This document shows positions 54,557 through 64,000 of a DNA stretch of 64,000 nt, one piece after another; position 1 is the stretch's first letter; each line of letters opens with the position of its first letter. Under the pieces are notes generated by a model. That model had not been told where the DNA came from, did not search any database, and saw only the letters and a list, made by a program, of their open reading frames with translations. Position numbers and translations under genes: made by a program. The DNA lies in NCBI GenBank assembly GCA_022592445.1, contig JABYQR010000126.1, positions 1-64,000 on the forward strand, read 5' to 3'. Source of the DNA: Cytidiella melzeri. Taxonomy: Eukaryota; Basidiomycota; Agaricomycetes; Polyporales; Irpicaceae.

Positions 54557-57500
54557 ATGCCAAAGGCAGCACCGAGTCCCGTCTGCGAGACCTCCTCGTC
54601 AAAAACAAACACGCCCAGCTTGAAACGCTATCAGGTTCAGTCACCGTCTCTATAATCCTCAGCCGGTATACAGAGCTGACAGCGACGCAAAATCAGGCCT
54701 GCCATCAGTGTCGCAAGCGTAAATTGGTGAGTATTGCTAGCATACCAGTCGGCGAGTAATTGACATCCGCGACTTGTCTAGAAATGGTGAGTCTCCAGCA
54801 GTTCCAGTCGGGTTGCCGTCCAGATAAACATGCCCCCGTGCTCATTCATTTCTGCGAACCCACAGTGATGCAAAACGGCCGTGTTGCTCAACATGCGCTC
54901 GCTCGCATGCGTACGCAGTATCCCACGCAGTCGAGGGCGCAGTCTTCCCCCCACAACCCGACTGCACGTATGACGAAGGTACGTGGCATGCTGCACCGCG
55001 TCGAAAAATGTACCGACACCGTCAGCAGTCCCTGTGTTTGACCCCGACGCTGGCAACTCGGTTTCACGGAAAATGTACGAGAAGATGGAAAGCAGGATTC
55101 GTACGCTAAACCTATTTATCCCCTTCAAGAGCTGAATATTGACCATCGCATTAGACGAGCTCGAGGCTCAGCTGCGCGAGAAAGAAAAGGCGATACACAC
55201 TCTTTCAATACAGAATTCCCGCGTCAGCCCTACCGTGGTTGGCTCGGATGTCACGAACTCGTCCCCACCTATAGGACAGTACGCCCCTGTTCCCAAATTC
55301 GCCACGCCAGACTCAGACTTGCTACCTCAACCAGTACCTCAAGAAGGCCCTTTGTATGGGCAGTACACTGGGCCGACTGGGTCAAGTGGTAGCAGCAGTC
55401 GATATGCCTCGTTTTCGTCCGCTCCTCTCGATGGTCTGCAGCCGACCAGCGAGGCTGTGAATGAGCATAGCGGACGGCCTTCACCATCAACTGAGATGCA
55501 TATCCATCCCACAAGCTATGGAGATAGCTACGTAGAAATACGCTCGTGGCCGCCAAATTTGCCCAGTCCGGATGTCACTCGACACCTGTAAGTGTTCAGC
55601 CCAAGTCGGAACAGACTGGCCACTATGTTGACGGAATGTCTAGGGTCGAGTCCTTCTTTTCTTTTCATATGCACGCCACTCGATTATTCCATGTCCCGAC
55701 TTTCATGGCTTCACTCGACCTTCTGCCCACTGACCCTCGATTTCCTCACGTCTCTGTCTTGCATGCCATGTGCGCCGTAGGCAGCTTGTACACCGGCGCT
55801 CTACCCGATAACCAACTCTTCAATGATACCGAAGATACCCCTTGTACGCCGACCATATTTGTTAGTCTTCCGCTCACTGAAGCCACCATTTAGACGAAAT
55901 GCAGTCAGGGCGGTGGAAGAAAACGCATCACCGTCCGGACATTATTGGAGATTCCACCAGCCGGGAAACTTTCTCGGAACAGCAGGCGCGCTATGCGAAG
56001 AAAAGCTCCGACTATGGATTGGTTCGCGCCGAGTTTCAGTGCTTACAAGGTGAGCAGATCTCTCCCCTTTCCGACAGCGATAGGCAGCTGATCGACTTTA
56101 TCAGCCCAAATTATTTTGACATGGTGGTATCTCAGTCAGGGCAGGTACGTACGACATCTGTCTCATCTCCTCCATCAGGGTTGACTGACATTTTGTAGAT
56201 GGACAGATGTATGTTCATACATTCACAGGATGTCTAGGAATACTTTAACAGTCTCACAGGCTTTTCTTTCCGCCGCTCATGCCATGCGTTGTACTGGGCC
56301 GTGCAGTATCAGCACATGCTACACTACGGCTGCCATCACCCACTACAAACCCCCTTCAGTGTTGCCGCCAGCGAAAAGCGTTATCGAAGATGAAATCCGC
56401 AGAAACACATTTTGGATAGGTATTTCATATTCACATCGAGGCATTATTCAGCATTCATATGCTTTGACAGCTTATTCGATGGAACGTCAGCAGGGGACAG
56501 GTAATGGTTGGGCTCTAAGTCTCGACGACTTGGACGTCTGCCAATTACTTCCGCTAAGGGGAGATCAGTTCGAGCAAGGGGTATGATCCTTCTTTCTCCG
56601 GGATTCATTGCGCAGAGTTTCAGTCCGCTTGCAGATCCTCGTTCTTCCGGAGGGCCGTCAGTGGTCATACGCCCCAGACCTACTCTTCAAGCACCCTGTT
56701 GACCAGACGGACTCGTTCATTCTCTACGTGAAATCAGCCATCCTTCTTTCCCGAGTCAAGACCTTCAATTTGCGTTTCCGATGGCGGCTATACAACCCAG
56801 GAGAGACATTGCTGTCACCCCAGAGCGCATCTTTCGAGCCAGGACGGTTTGACGATGCAACATCTTCTCCAGAATTTTATCAGCTGGATCACATCATCAC
56901 GAGCTTCCGGCCCTCTTTCCCTGCCCGACTCCGATCTCCGGTCGAGAACGACGTCTTGGACCCATACTTGTACACAGCTTGTATTGCTTCACATCTGTAC
57001 GTTGTCTTGACAGCGATCCGCATTCTGCATGGATGTTTCTCACCCACTCTTCTTGATTGATGCTCATCACCCCTCCTGTAGAGCTCAAATTTTGCTGCAC
57101 GAACCGCATGCGAAACCTGATGCAACCAGCTGCCCATCAGCGACGAAGACCCTCATGGCGTCTCGCACCATCGTCGAGCTTATGTACACCCTCGGAGCTA
57201 CGAATTATGATATCACGCTTTTAGATCTGCAAGTTTTCGTACGTCGAGCCTGTATCTCTACTCTGGTGTTCGCATCAATTCCGACCTCACGCTTCTTACA
57301 GATGTGTTGGTTCATGGCCGGCCGAGTTTTGGTTCGTTTCTTACGAGCAGTCATTGACTCGGGAGATCACGAGCAAATTGTTACCCTTCAGGGCGAGATC
57401 TCCTTTGTTCGGTGAGTGTCAATCTTTTGTTTGTCTGGGCCAACACCTCTCATACGCGCGGATGCAGGATGATGTTGAGCAAAGCAGGAGAACGCGTCCA

Positions 57501-57732
57501 CCTAGCTTGTAAGTCTCGAGTCCACTGTCTAGGTGTTTGCTACGGGTACTGACGTTCTTGCTCGCCTCTTTTGACAGTCCGTTACAGCAAGATGCTGCAC
57601 GACACGTTGGTCAACATGTGCGGCGAGCAGTTTGCAGAGACCATCCCCTCGACTTTGCCCCCTCGCGAGCACTACGCAGCGAACACCATGCATACAACTG
57701 TTCAACATGTCGTCTCGCGCATCTCTGTGTGA
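54557..57732 (+). CDS. Zn(II)2Cys6 transcription factor with fungal-specific TF domain
   Basis: The binuclear cluster assembles over three exons as CHQCRKRKLKCDAKRPCCSTC (CX2CX6C...CX2C): the first part ends at 54726, a 5-nt exon AAATG is 54782-54786, and the next exon starts at about 54866. A coiled-coil LDELEAQLREKEKAIHTL follows, then a Ser/Pro-rich linker and the fungal_trans domain from about 55640 (FFSFHMHATRLFHVPTF, VSVLHAMCAVGSLYTG, EIRRNTFWI, YSMERQQGTGNGWALSLDD). Ends HTTVQHVVSRISV, TGA 57730-57732. ATG 54557 (MPKAAPSPVCETSSS) is a reasonable start, but the join to the zinc exon is unresolved. Target genes are unknown. Confidence 0.85.
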
Positions 57733-57940
57733 CATACTTGCCTATCTATGATGGTCACCCTTTCGTTCATCCATCCATCCTGGGATTGCATATATAAATT
57801 GAGATTTATTCCCGCGATAAATACTAACTTTCGCTGTAATTATATCAGTAGAATTTTCTTGTACAGTCGTCTACTAGGAGGAAGGAGTGGCCCGTTTAAC
57901 AGTAGGCTGCCATATTATACCGTCTTTGCTCGCTTCCTAT
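57733..57940. terminator. Shared 3' region of the TF and BRE2 genes
   Basis: About 208 bp between convergent stops; AT-rich with AATAAA-like TATAAATT/AAATAC segments near 57790-57830, suitable for 3' end formation on both sides. Confidence 0.4.
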
Positions 57941-59948
57941 TCAAGAATCATGAACCAGCCCGTCCTCCAAGCGTATGTCTGGGCCCGGGCTCCCAACATC
58001 TCCGACGGCATCCTCGTACTCTGTGTTGTACTCGCTCGTGTCGTGGCTTATCCCCATCCAATACGATTGCACGTCGCCCACAGACCCTGCGGTGAGAGGC
58101 GGCTCGAATTCTGGTCCTATTGAAGGCATCGCCTGCGAGCTCTCATCCGGGAGAGGCTCAAGCGGTGGAACACTAGGCGAGCTGTAACGGCCTTCGTCAA
58201 TCAGCAACCCGTCCACTTCCATAGATGGATCGCGGCTCTGCTCCAACTGCGGTAACGGGCCATCTGGGTCGTCCGTAGCGGCTGTTTCAACAAGCTCCTT
58301 CTCTTTGAGCTTTCGCTCCCTGCGCTTGGCGGCTTGCGCGCGACGTTTGGCTCGGTGAAGGTCTCTCTTCGCTTGATCGGAGGCGTGTTTGGCTTCGGCA
58401 GCCTTCTGGAGACGAGCGTGTGCGTGTGAATACATACCGAAGAAGCCATGCAATCGTTGAGCGACGTACCTGCTGCTGCTGCTGTTGCATAGTTATCCCG
58501 CCCTCTTCTACCTTGTCGAGAGCGAACTGTTCGTCCATGTACTCTGCGTAGCGTTCGCATATGGGACGCCAATTCGGCGGTGAATCGTCCAACTTAGGCT
58601 TAACATCGCTTTCGAGGGCATTCGAGACTAGAACAGAGTCTATGTCTGGCGGAGGGGGAAAATCAAAGGTGGGGCCCGGATTAAGCTCGACTTCAGCTTC
58701 GTTGAAGAGGGATATGAACGGATAATATCCCAAACTGCCGTCGTCGAAAGGGTTTTCTTTGTGTTCACGTAGACCTTCCCTATGTGCCCTTTTCTTTTCC
58801 TGCGCCTTGTTAGGGCCTGTGCGAAGTGGAAGGTAGTCGTATAAGTCCTGGAACGCGATTCCTTGAGGTTGTCCATTGACGAAGAATGCAATGCAGGAGT
58901 CGAATCCGAGCGTTGGCAATGGACGCATAGGGGAAGGTTCTACAGGACCTGCCTTTCCTCCCCTGGGTATCGATGGCAGGTTTTTTACAGTGGCGGATTT
59001 CTTCGTCGGTGGCGGAGCGGGAGCAGAGCTGCTGTCTTTCGACCGATTGTTGGCCTCCATAAGCGCGAGCATCTCTTTTGACTGCGAGTATTCGAAAGAT
59101 TCAAAGTACTCCTGGCCCTTGTATTCGATTGCTATACGCTCGCGTTTGATATGTGCCGGGTCATACGGATCCTTCTTATTTGGTTGGCGTCGTGGGGACG
59201 GGAGGGAGATGTACATGCCTACAACGTCCCCAGACTTGAACGGACTGCCGTACGGTTTAGGCCGGGAGAGATGTACCTTATCCCCAGTCTTATCTCGTAC
59301 CGCATAGCTGTATCCATCTAACCCTGCCGGTCCTCCTAACGGCGCCTCTCTCCGAGCCCATCCCAAGCGAACATGACTCCCCTCACTCCTCTTCGCCCCC
59401 TCTGCCATATCCCCCCCTCCCAAACCAATCTTCACCTCCATGAACCACTTACCTTCTCGCACGGGAGCGTTGCATCGCGCGCTCCTGAAGCCCTTGTCTC
59501 CCTTCAGACCCAGACCATCCAACGTGACCTTGACGAACGGACTTCTGTCCTCCCATGACACACGGAACGATGTCGGCGCAGACTCGATGGTGCGAAAAGG
59601 GTGGATCAAGCTAGGATCAGAGAGACCCGCTGGTGTGTAGCGAAAGTTGAGACGGTTGATACACAGAGGCTCCGTCGAATGGTATCGGGCATTTGGCTCG
59701 ATGGGAATGAAGGAGGGGTGGCGAGATATTGTTAATCGAGGTCTGCTGGCTAAGTCAAGCTGTCGCGTTGGTATTACTACGTTCTCGTTCGCTGGGTTTG
59801 GCGTGTCACCTCTGTCAGAAGGAGCCGGAGATGCTGCAGGACCACTGGATATGGCTGCGTATTTGCGCTTCCGATTTGGAGGGTTTGTGGGCACTGTGAG
59901 GACGGCGACAGCAGGAGATGCTTCGCGTGGAGAAGTAGGAGCCTCCAT
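57941..59948 (-). CDS. BRE2: COMPASS subunit Bre2/Ash2 (SPRY domain)
   Basis: ATG 59948 (MEAPTSPREASPAVAVLT). Two exons, 59948-58470 and 58405-57941; 647 residues. Segments typical of Ash2/Bre2 SPRY: FRVSWEDRSPFVKVTLDG, GDKGFRSARCNAPVREGKWF, HVRLGWARREAPLGGPAGLDG, VVGMYISLP, GYYPFISLFNEAEVELNPGP. The SPRY domain is interrupted by a ~100-residue low-complexity insert, as in yeast Bre2. The polyglutamine run sits at the intron donor; the C-terminal exon encodes a charged Lys/Arg helix and acidic tail. Acts in the nucleus with Set1 in histone H3K4 methylation. The nearby DPY-30-binding helix was not identified with certainty. Confidence 0.9.
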
Positions 59949-60357
59949 GGTTGTACCGCAACTGCCCAATTGCTCAGCGTTTTAGCCGTGATCGTGTGCC
60001 ACCTGAGAAACGGATTCTCTGTCGGCACAGTTGTCTAGTAAAGCTGCTGTGTAACAAGCAACTTAGCGAGGTAGACGGAGAGATGGAGTTGAACGGAAAT
60101 CAAGGGAGCAGAACGAACGATTTGTGCATGATTTGAGACGTACGGCCTATAAGTAAGTGATTTGAGTACACTGTCTGAACTAGCTCTTGAGTAACAGTAA
60201 TGAACGCGAAGTCCAGTGTAGAAAGACGAGTGACCTGTGCTGTGCCATTCACGTGGCTTTAGGGCGTCTGCTCGAGCTCGAGGACTCCCTGCACCGCCGC
60301 GGCTGCACGACGAGAAAGCCATCTACTGCTGCTCTACACCCACCTGTAGATATTGAC
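59949..60357. promoter_or_regulatory. Bidirectional promoter region of BRE2 and the E2 gene
   Basis: 409 bp between divergent start codons. No ORF supported; no clear TATA. Confidence 0.5.
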
Positions 60358-61304
60358 ATGGCATCTGAGAGGTACGCCGCCTTTGTATATACCCAGGTTG
60401 ACTTCTCTCACGAGCTATTCAGGCGAATTCAGAAGGTGCCACTGCATCTTGTCTCTGCACTTGGCATATGCTGATGAGAGGGACTAATAGGAACTCATTG
60501 ACTTACGAAGGAAACCTCTAGAGGTGTGTCCGCAAGTGCACTATGCTGCACAAGTTGTAAGACGACTTCACTTCCTTCTAGGGCCTGACAGTGGAACCCC
60601 TTGAGGACAACATGTATCTATGGAATTGCAGCATCAACGCTTCAGTACGATTTTTAACCTATGTTCGTAGTCGGTAAAACGACTGATTATCGCCAACATT
60701 CGTACAGGACACTAGCCCCTACAAAGGTGGAATCTACCACTTCACACTCACGCTACCCGAGAATTTCCCATTCAAGGCACCTTCGGTAGGTCTGTCGGCC
60801 TAAAAGCGCCCTGATTCCTCTCATTTCAATCGCGTATTAGGTCGCGTTCTCTACCAAGATATATCACCCTGGAATAAATGAGGAGGGCGAAATTTGCGTA
60901 CCGGTGTTGCGAGATCAGGTAAGAGCGAACGTCTGCAGATGAGCTAGGTCTGACTGGATCCCAGTGGAAACCCACGATCACTTTGTCCTCAGGTACTTTT
61001 GCTGAAAAGCCATGGCCGCGCTACAAGCTTGTCTGACGTCTTTGGCTTCAGTGCTGTCAGTCATCCAGGAGAAATTAAATAATCCCAGTCCCGATGATCC
61101 ATTCAACCCAGAGATCGCTGCAGTATGTTAGCTTTTATGCTCATCAAAATGGCTCCTCTTACTTTTTCGTCGCTGCAGCTCATGAAGACAGACAATGCCA
61201 AATTCCTAGCAACTGCGAAAGAGTGGACAAAGAAGTCAGTGCCTGCACGCGAGAGATCGTGGCTGTTTTCTGATATTGTCTTATCAGATATGCATCTTCA
61301 TAAG
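60358..61304 (+). CDS. E2 ubiquitin-conjugating enzyme with HPG in place of HPN
   Basis: Ten exons: 60358-60371, 60423-60435, 60491-60523, 60582-60644, 60708-60785, 60841-60918, 60965-60992, 61052-61122, 61179-61234, 61289-61304; 450 nt, 149 residues, all phases consistent. UBC fold: N-terminal RRIQKELIDLRRKPLEG, YKGGIYHFTLTLPENFPFKAP, YHPGINEEGEICVPVLRDQW (active-site Cys), PSPDDPFNPEIA, C-terminal KEWTKKYASS. Size and Cys context are those of a core class I E2, nearest to UBE2L3/Ubc5-like groups; exact orthology is unsure. The usual HPN tripeptide reads HPG. Two coding exons are only 13-14 nt. Confidence 0.88.
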
Positions 61305-61875
61305 CTGAATGAGCAGTGGCAACCAAGCGGCGGTAGCCAACTTGTGACGGATTTCAAGCTACCAGTCTCCGTGTAATTCTAGTATGATTTACCTCTGAAT
61401 AACTCTCTATGGTAATCTGGCCCTCTCACGGATTCAATAACTGACAGGTAACTTCTTCAGGATTCTTGCGCAAGAGGAGTCCTTTCCGTTCACCATAGTC
61501 TTCTGACTTCCTGACTGACCTTGTTAGTGTGTTCATGACTCACGCTTATATCACCAGATCTCGTGAATGTCGACTCTTAAACGCATTCTGCAACCGTGCT
61601 GCGCATACTTCACACGCATCGACTGACATGGGAGGGGTTGGGCTTGCCCCGCCGCAGTCACACGCGGTAGTATCCCATCCACTTTGACCGTACTCGAACG
61701 TGTTACTACTCATTGGTGCATTGACCTTCATGAGTGCCCCACGCGTCGGAAGTTTGGTAAGTAACTCCTGGCCGTCAAAACGTGTACCGTGGACCATTAC
61801 GCCTATGCTCGAGGTGGCCGAGCTGGTATAAAAGCACGTCTCGACTCGACGCGTTCCCATAGTTTTGGTTCAATC
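61305..61875. other. Intergenic DNA upstream of the SurE-like gene
   Basis: No gene recognised; GGTATAAAAGC near 61824-61834 is a good TATA box about 45 bp upstream of the SurE-like ATG. Confidence 0.6.
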
Positions 61876-63345
61876 ATGGTCAAACTTGCTCTTGCCGCCT
61901 TTGCCCTCTTAGCCCTTGCGACTTCCGTCGCTGGCATCAACATACTGCTGGGAAATGATGATTCATGGGCTTCTGCCAACATCCGGTGTGTTGTTCTTCC
62001 ATCTGTTCATCGTCGCGTCACTGACGGTCTTGATAGCGCAGCATTCGATGAGTTGACCAAAAGAGGCCATAATGTGCTCCTGGTCGCGTGAGTGTAACGC
62101 GTACATATCCCTGCCCGTCTCATATTATTCCACCAGTCCACTCGTCCAAAATTCGGGACAAGGAGGTCGTGTAATACTCCCGACCACAAATGTCACTGCA
62201 CCTGGTGGAGAGTTTGGTAGCGTACCTGTTGGTGCTCCTTTCTTCGGCCACGACGTCAATAACGACAAGATGTGTGAGTGTCACTTCCGATTTTGCTACA
62301 CAAACCACCTGAACGAAACCTAGGGTACTTCAACGGCACGCCTGCTGCTGTCGTATGTCAAACTATAACGCTTCTCACGACACGGCGCTGAACTGTCTTT
62401 CGTTGCAGACATTCTTCGCGTTGGACGTGATCGTGCCGATGGTCCTCGGGAATGCAACCATAGATCTGATCGTCAACGGACCCAACGAGGGCGAGAACCT
62501 TGGTCCACTGTTGTTCACTCTAAGTGGTACCATGGGTGCCACGTACGCAGGTGTATACAAGGGCGTAAGTGTTACTATTGCTCATCCTGTATTAGGCTGC
62601 TAATGGCCTTTGGGCTGTGACTATCCACAGTTACCAGCCATTGCGTTCTCCGCCGCCAACAGCACCCACCGTTCTTTCGAGACCAACACCGGCCTGCCTT
62701 CTGATCCGGCCAATATTGCCGCCAACTTGACTGCCAACTTTGTCGATGCTTTGGTCAACACAACCAAGCCAGGAGATCCTCTTCTGCCCGTTTCTGTTGG
62801 CATCAAGTGCGCCCTTTTGCCGGTTTCTGGTGACATTGATATACTCACCGCGTCACAGTGTCAACTTCCCTACATTCGGTCCTGGTAACCCATGCGTCGA
62901 TGTGAGTAGACTGTGAATGATCGTGTCATAGTGAGACTAACGAAATTTTTCAGCCTCCCTTCGTACTGACTCGCATGACCGGCGGAGCAACCGTCGATAA
63001 GCTCTTCATCAATGAGACAACTGGGCTCCCTCAAATGACCGACGTGTCAGTCTTGGTAACTCCTGCAAATTGTGTCCAAAACTGATATCATCTGCAGTTC
63101 TAGCTTAGGTGTGAACACTGCTCTCAACGGTGCCATGTTCTTACCTGGTAAGTATGATCCTTTCGATCAGTACTTTCAAACTAACTTGGTGTTTTCCAGG
63201 CGAGACCCCCATCGCTGCTCAGTGCATGACCTCTGTCAGCCTCTTCAGCGTTGACTACGACGCTCCTTCGGAGACTGCTGAGCCTCCACAGCAGAAGCTG
63301 AATGTGCTGTTTGGCCACTCGTCGCTTGTTGTCCAAGGCATGTGA
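61876..63345 (+). CDS. Secreted SurE-like 5'-nucleotidase/phosphatase
   Basis: ATG 61876; signal peptide MVKLALAAFALLALATSVAG. Exons 61876-61985, 62037-62087, 62137-62273, 62324-62352, 62409-62564, 62631-62806, and further ones to TGA 63343-63345. SurE features: NILLGNDDSWASANIR (metal-binding Asp pair), RGHNVLLVAP, IVNGPNEGENLG (Asn-Gly metal loop) and YAGVYKGLPAIAFSAAN. Several NxT/S sites (N-glycosylation) fit secretion. Family enzymes remove phosphate from nucleoside 5'/3'-monophosphates; an extracellular role in phosphate scavenging is inference. A TATA box lies about 45 bp upstream. Confidence 0.88.
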
Positions 63346-63650
63346 GGTCTCCAGTCAGAGCATGCATGGTTTTCGTCAAGAAGATACTCTACGTTCGGAT
63401 GAAATGATTTACTCTATCTCACTACGATATCTTTGTGTAAAGGGAGAGTCCAAACGTCTGCTATAACTTCTTCAGGTATTTTTACCATGATTCACGAGCA
63501 GGTTTGTGACTGTATCCACAGCGCGTTATGTGAGACGCGGTGTGACGCAAATCACGGGACGCATAACCGGTCGCCACTCCTGTCACGCGTCAGTGGTGGC
63601 AATTGCTGGACTCCTACCTTGGTTTGCGTCTCAATCGTTTGGTCGAGACT
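63346..63650. other. Intergenic DNA upstream of the MutS homologue
   Basis: About 305 bp; no gene recognised. Confidence 0.5.
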
Positions 63651-64000
63651 ATGCCTAAATCTCCTTCAAAAACGACAAGGACCAACCGCCAGACTGTTCT
63701 ATCATCGTATTTCTCTCAGGCGACAGGTAGTACCTCGCCGGTACGCCGGCCTGAAGGGCAGAAATCCAGCTCTCCTATTGACCTTACGAACGCATCCGAC
63801 GAAGAGAGGCCAGCCAAGAGGAGAAGGATATTTGATACTGCCTCAACAACTAGTATCACTTCAGCTCGCCATGGGTTACAAGTGCCACCCAGCACTGGCT
63901 CTTCCGCTGTCGACCAGTACCGCTTTAGCACGCAGGTATCACAGCAACCTCGTAGTCCGGAGAAAGAGAGAGAACGCTTAAGCCGTCATGATAGAGCGAA
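63651..64000 (+). CDS. MutS homologue N-terminus (MSH3- or MSH6-type), cut by window end
   Basis: ATG 63651 opens a frame running to the window edge without a stop. It starts MPKSPSKTTRTNRQTVLSSY; RQTVLSSYF fits the PIP box QxxLxx[FY][FY] found at the extreme N-terminus of Msh3 and Msh6. A Ser/Pro-rich stretch with a KRRR-type nuclear localisation signal follows (PAKRRRIF). The charged SPEKERERLSRHDRA segment near the edge resembles the region before the mismatch-binding domain, more like Msh3. No mismatch-binding domain is visible, so the assignment is tentative. Confidence 0.45.
   Translation, partial: MPKSPSKTTRTNRQTVLSSYFSQATGSTSPVRRPEGQKSSSPIDLTNASDEERPAKRRRIFDTASTTSITSARHGLQVPPSTGSSAVDQYRFSTQVSQQPRSPEKERERLSRHDRA

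Overview
This is nuclear DNA of a filamentous basidiomycete, most likely an Agaricomycete. Host genes carry many short GT-AG introns (48-70 nt) and fungal protein families: Zn2Cys6 factor, fungal PhoD-type phosphatase, Bre2/Ash2, Srv2/CAP, Sen34, Mzm1 and linker histone H1. About two thirds of the window is transposable-element DNA. I assigned the elements by finding their ends and target-site duplications (TSDs), not only by their ORFs.

Left nest (1-23618). A decayed Ty3/gypsy chromovirus (gypsy A) enters from the left edge. A reversed solo LTR of its own family sits in its RNase H (1540-2250, TSD CACAA). Its 3' LTR is split by a Ty1/copia element (copia A, 4875-23369, TSD CTTAG). Copia A is split in its RNase H tail by a 13.3-kb CACTA-type DNA transposon (9765-23034, TSD TAC). 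The CACTA element carries a degenerate Tnp2-type transposase gene, three other genes (one encodes a PCNA-binding-like PIP box visible only after splicing), and a central array of hairpins with a constant loop and covarying stems.

Host block 1 (23619-33138): a truncated unknown ORF; EI24 (+); then SEN34, a mitochondrial RF-1/GGQ protein and MZM1, all on the minus strand, the last two overlapping; a hAT transposon (28272-31190, TSD CTAATAAA) holding a 180-bp minisatellite and a foreign solo LTR; and histone H1 (+).

Right nest (33850-47811). Copia B lies on the minus strand with identical LTRs, intact ORFs and TSD GATAC. Its 5' LTR is split by gypsy C (38976-47737, TSD TATAG), an intact chromovirus with one 2588-codon ORF and LTRs differing at 1 of 372 positions. 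Both insertions look very recent. Both copia copies keep integrase-RT in the -1 frame behind a G GAT TTT heptamer, which suggests programmed frameshifting.

Host block 2 (48347-64000): CAP/Srv2, PhoD-like phosphatase, Zn2Cys6 factor with a 5-nt microexon, Bre2/Ash2 (-), an E2 ubiquitin-conjugating enzyme diverging from Bre2, a secreted SurE-like nucleotidase, and the N-terminus of a MutS homologue cut by the window end. No tRNA, rRNA or CRISPR array was seen.
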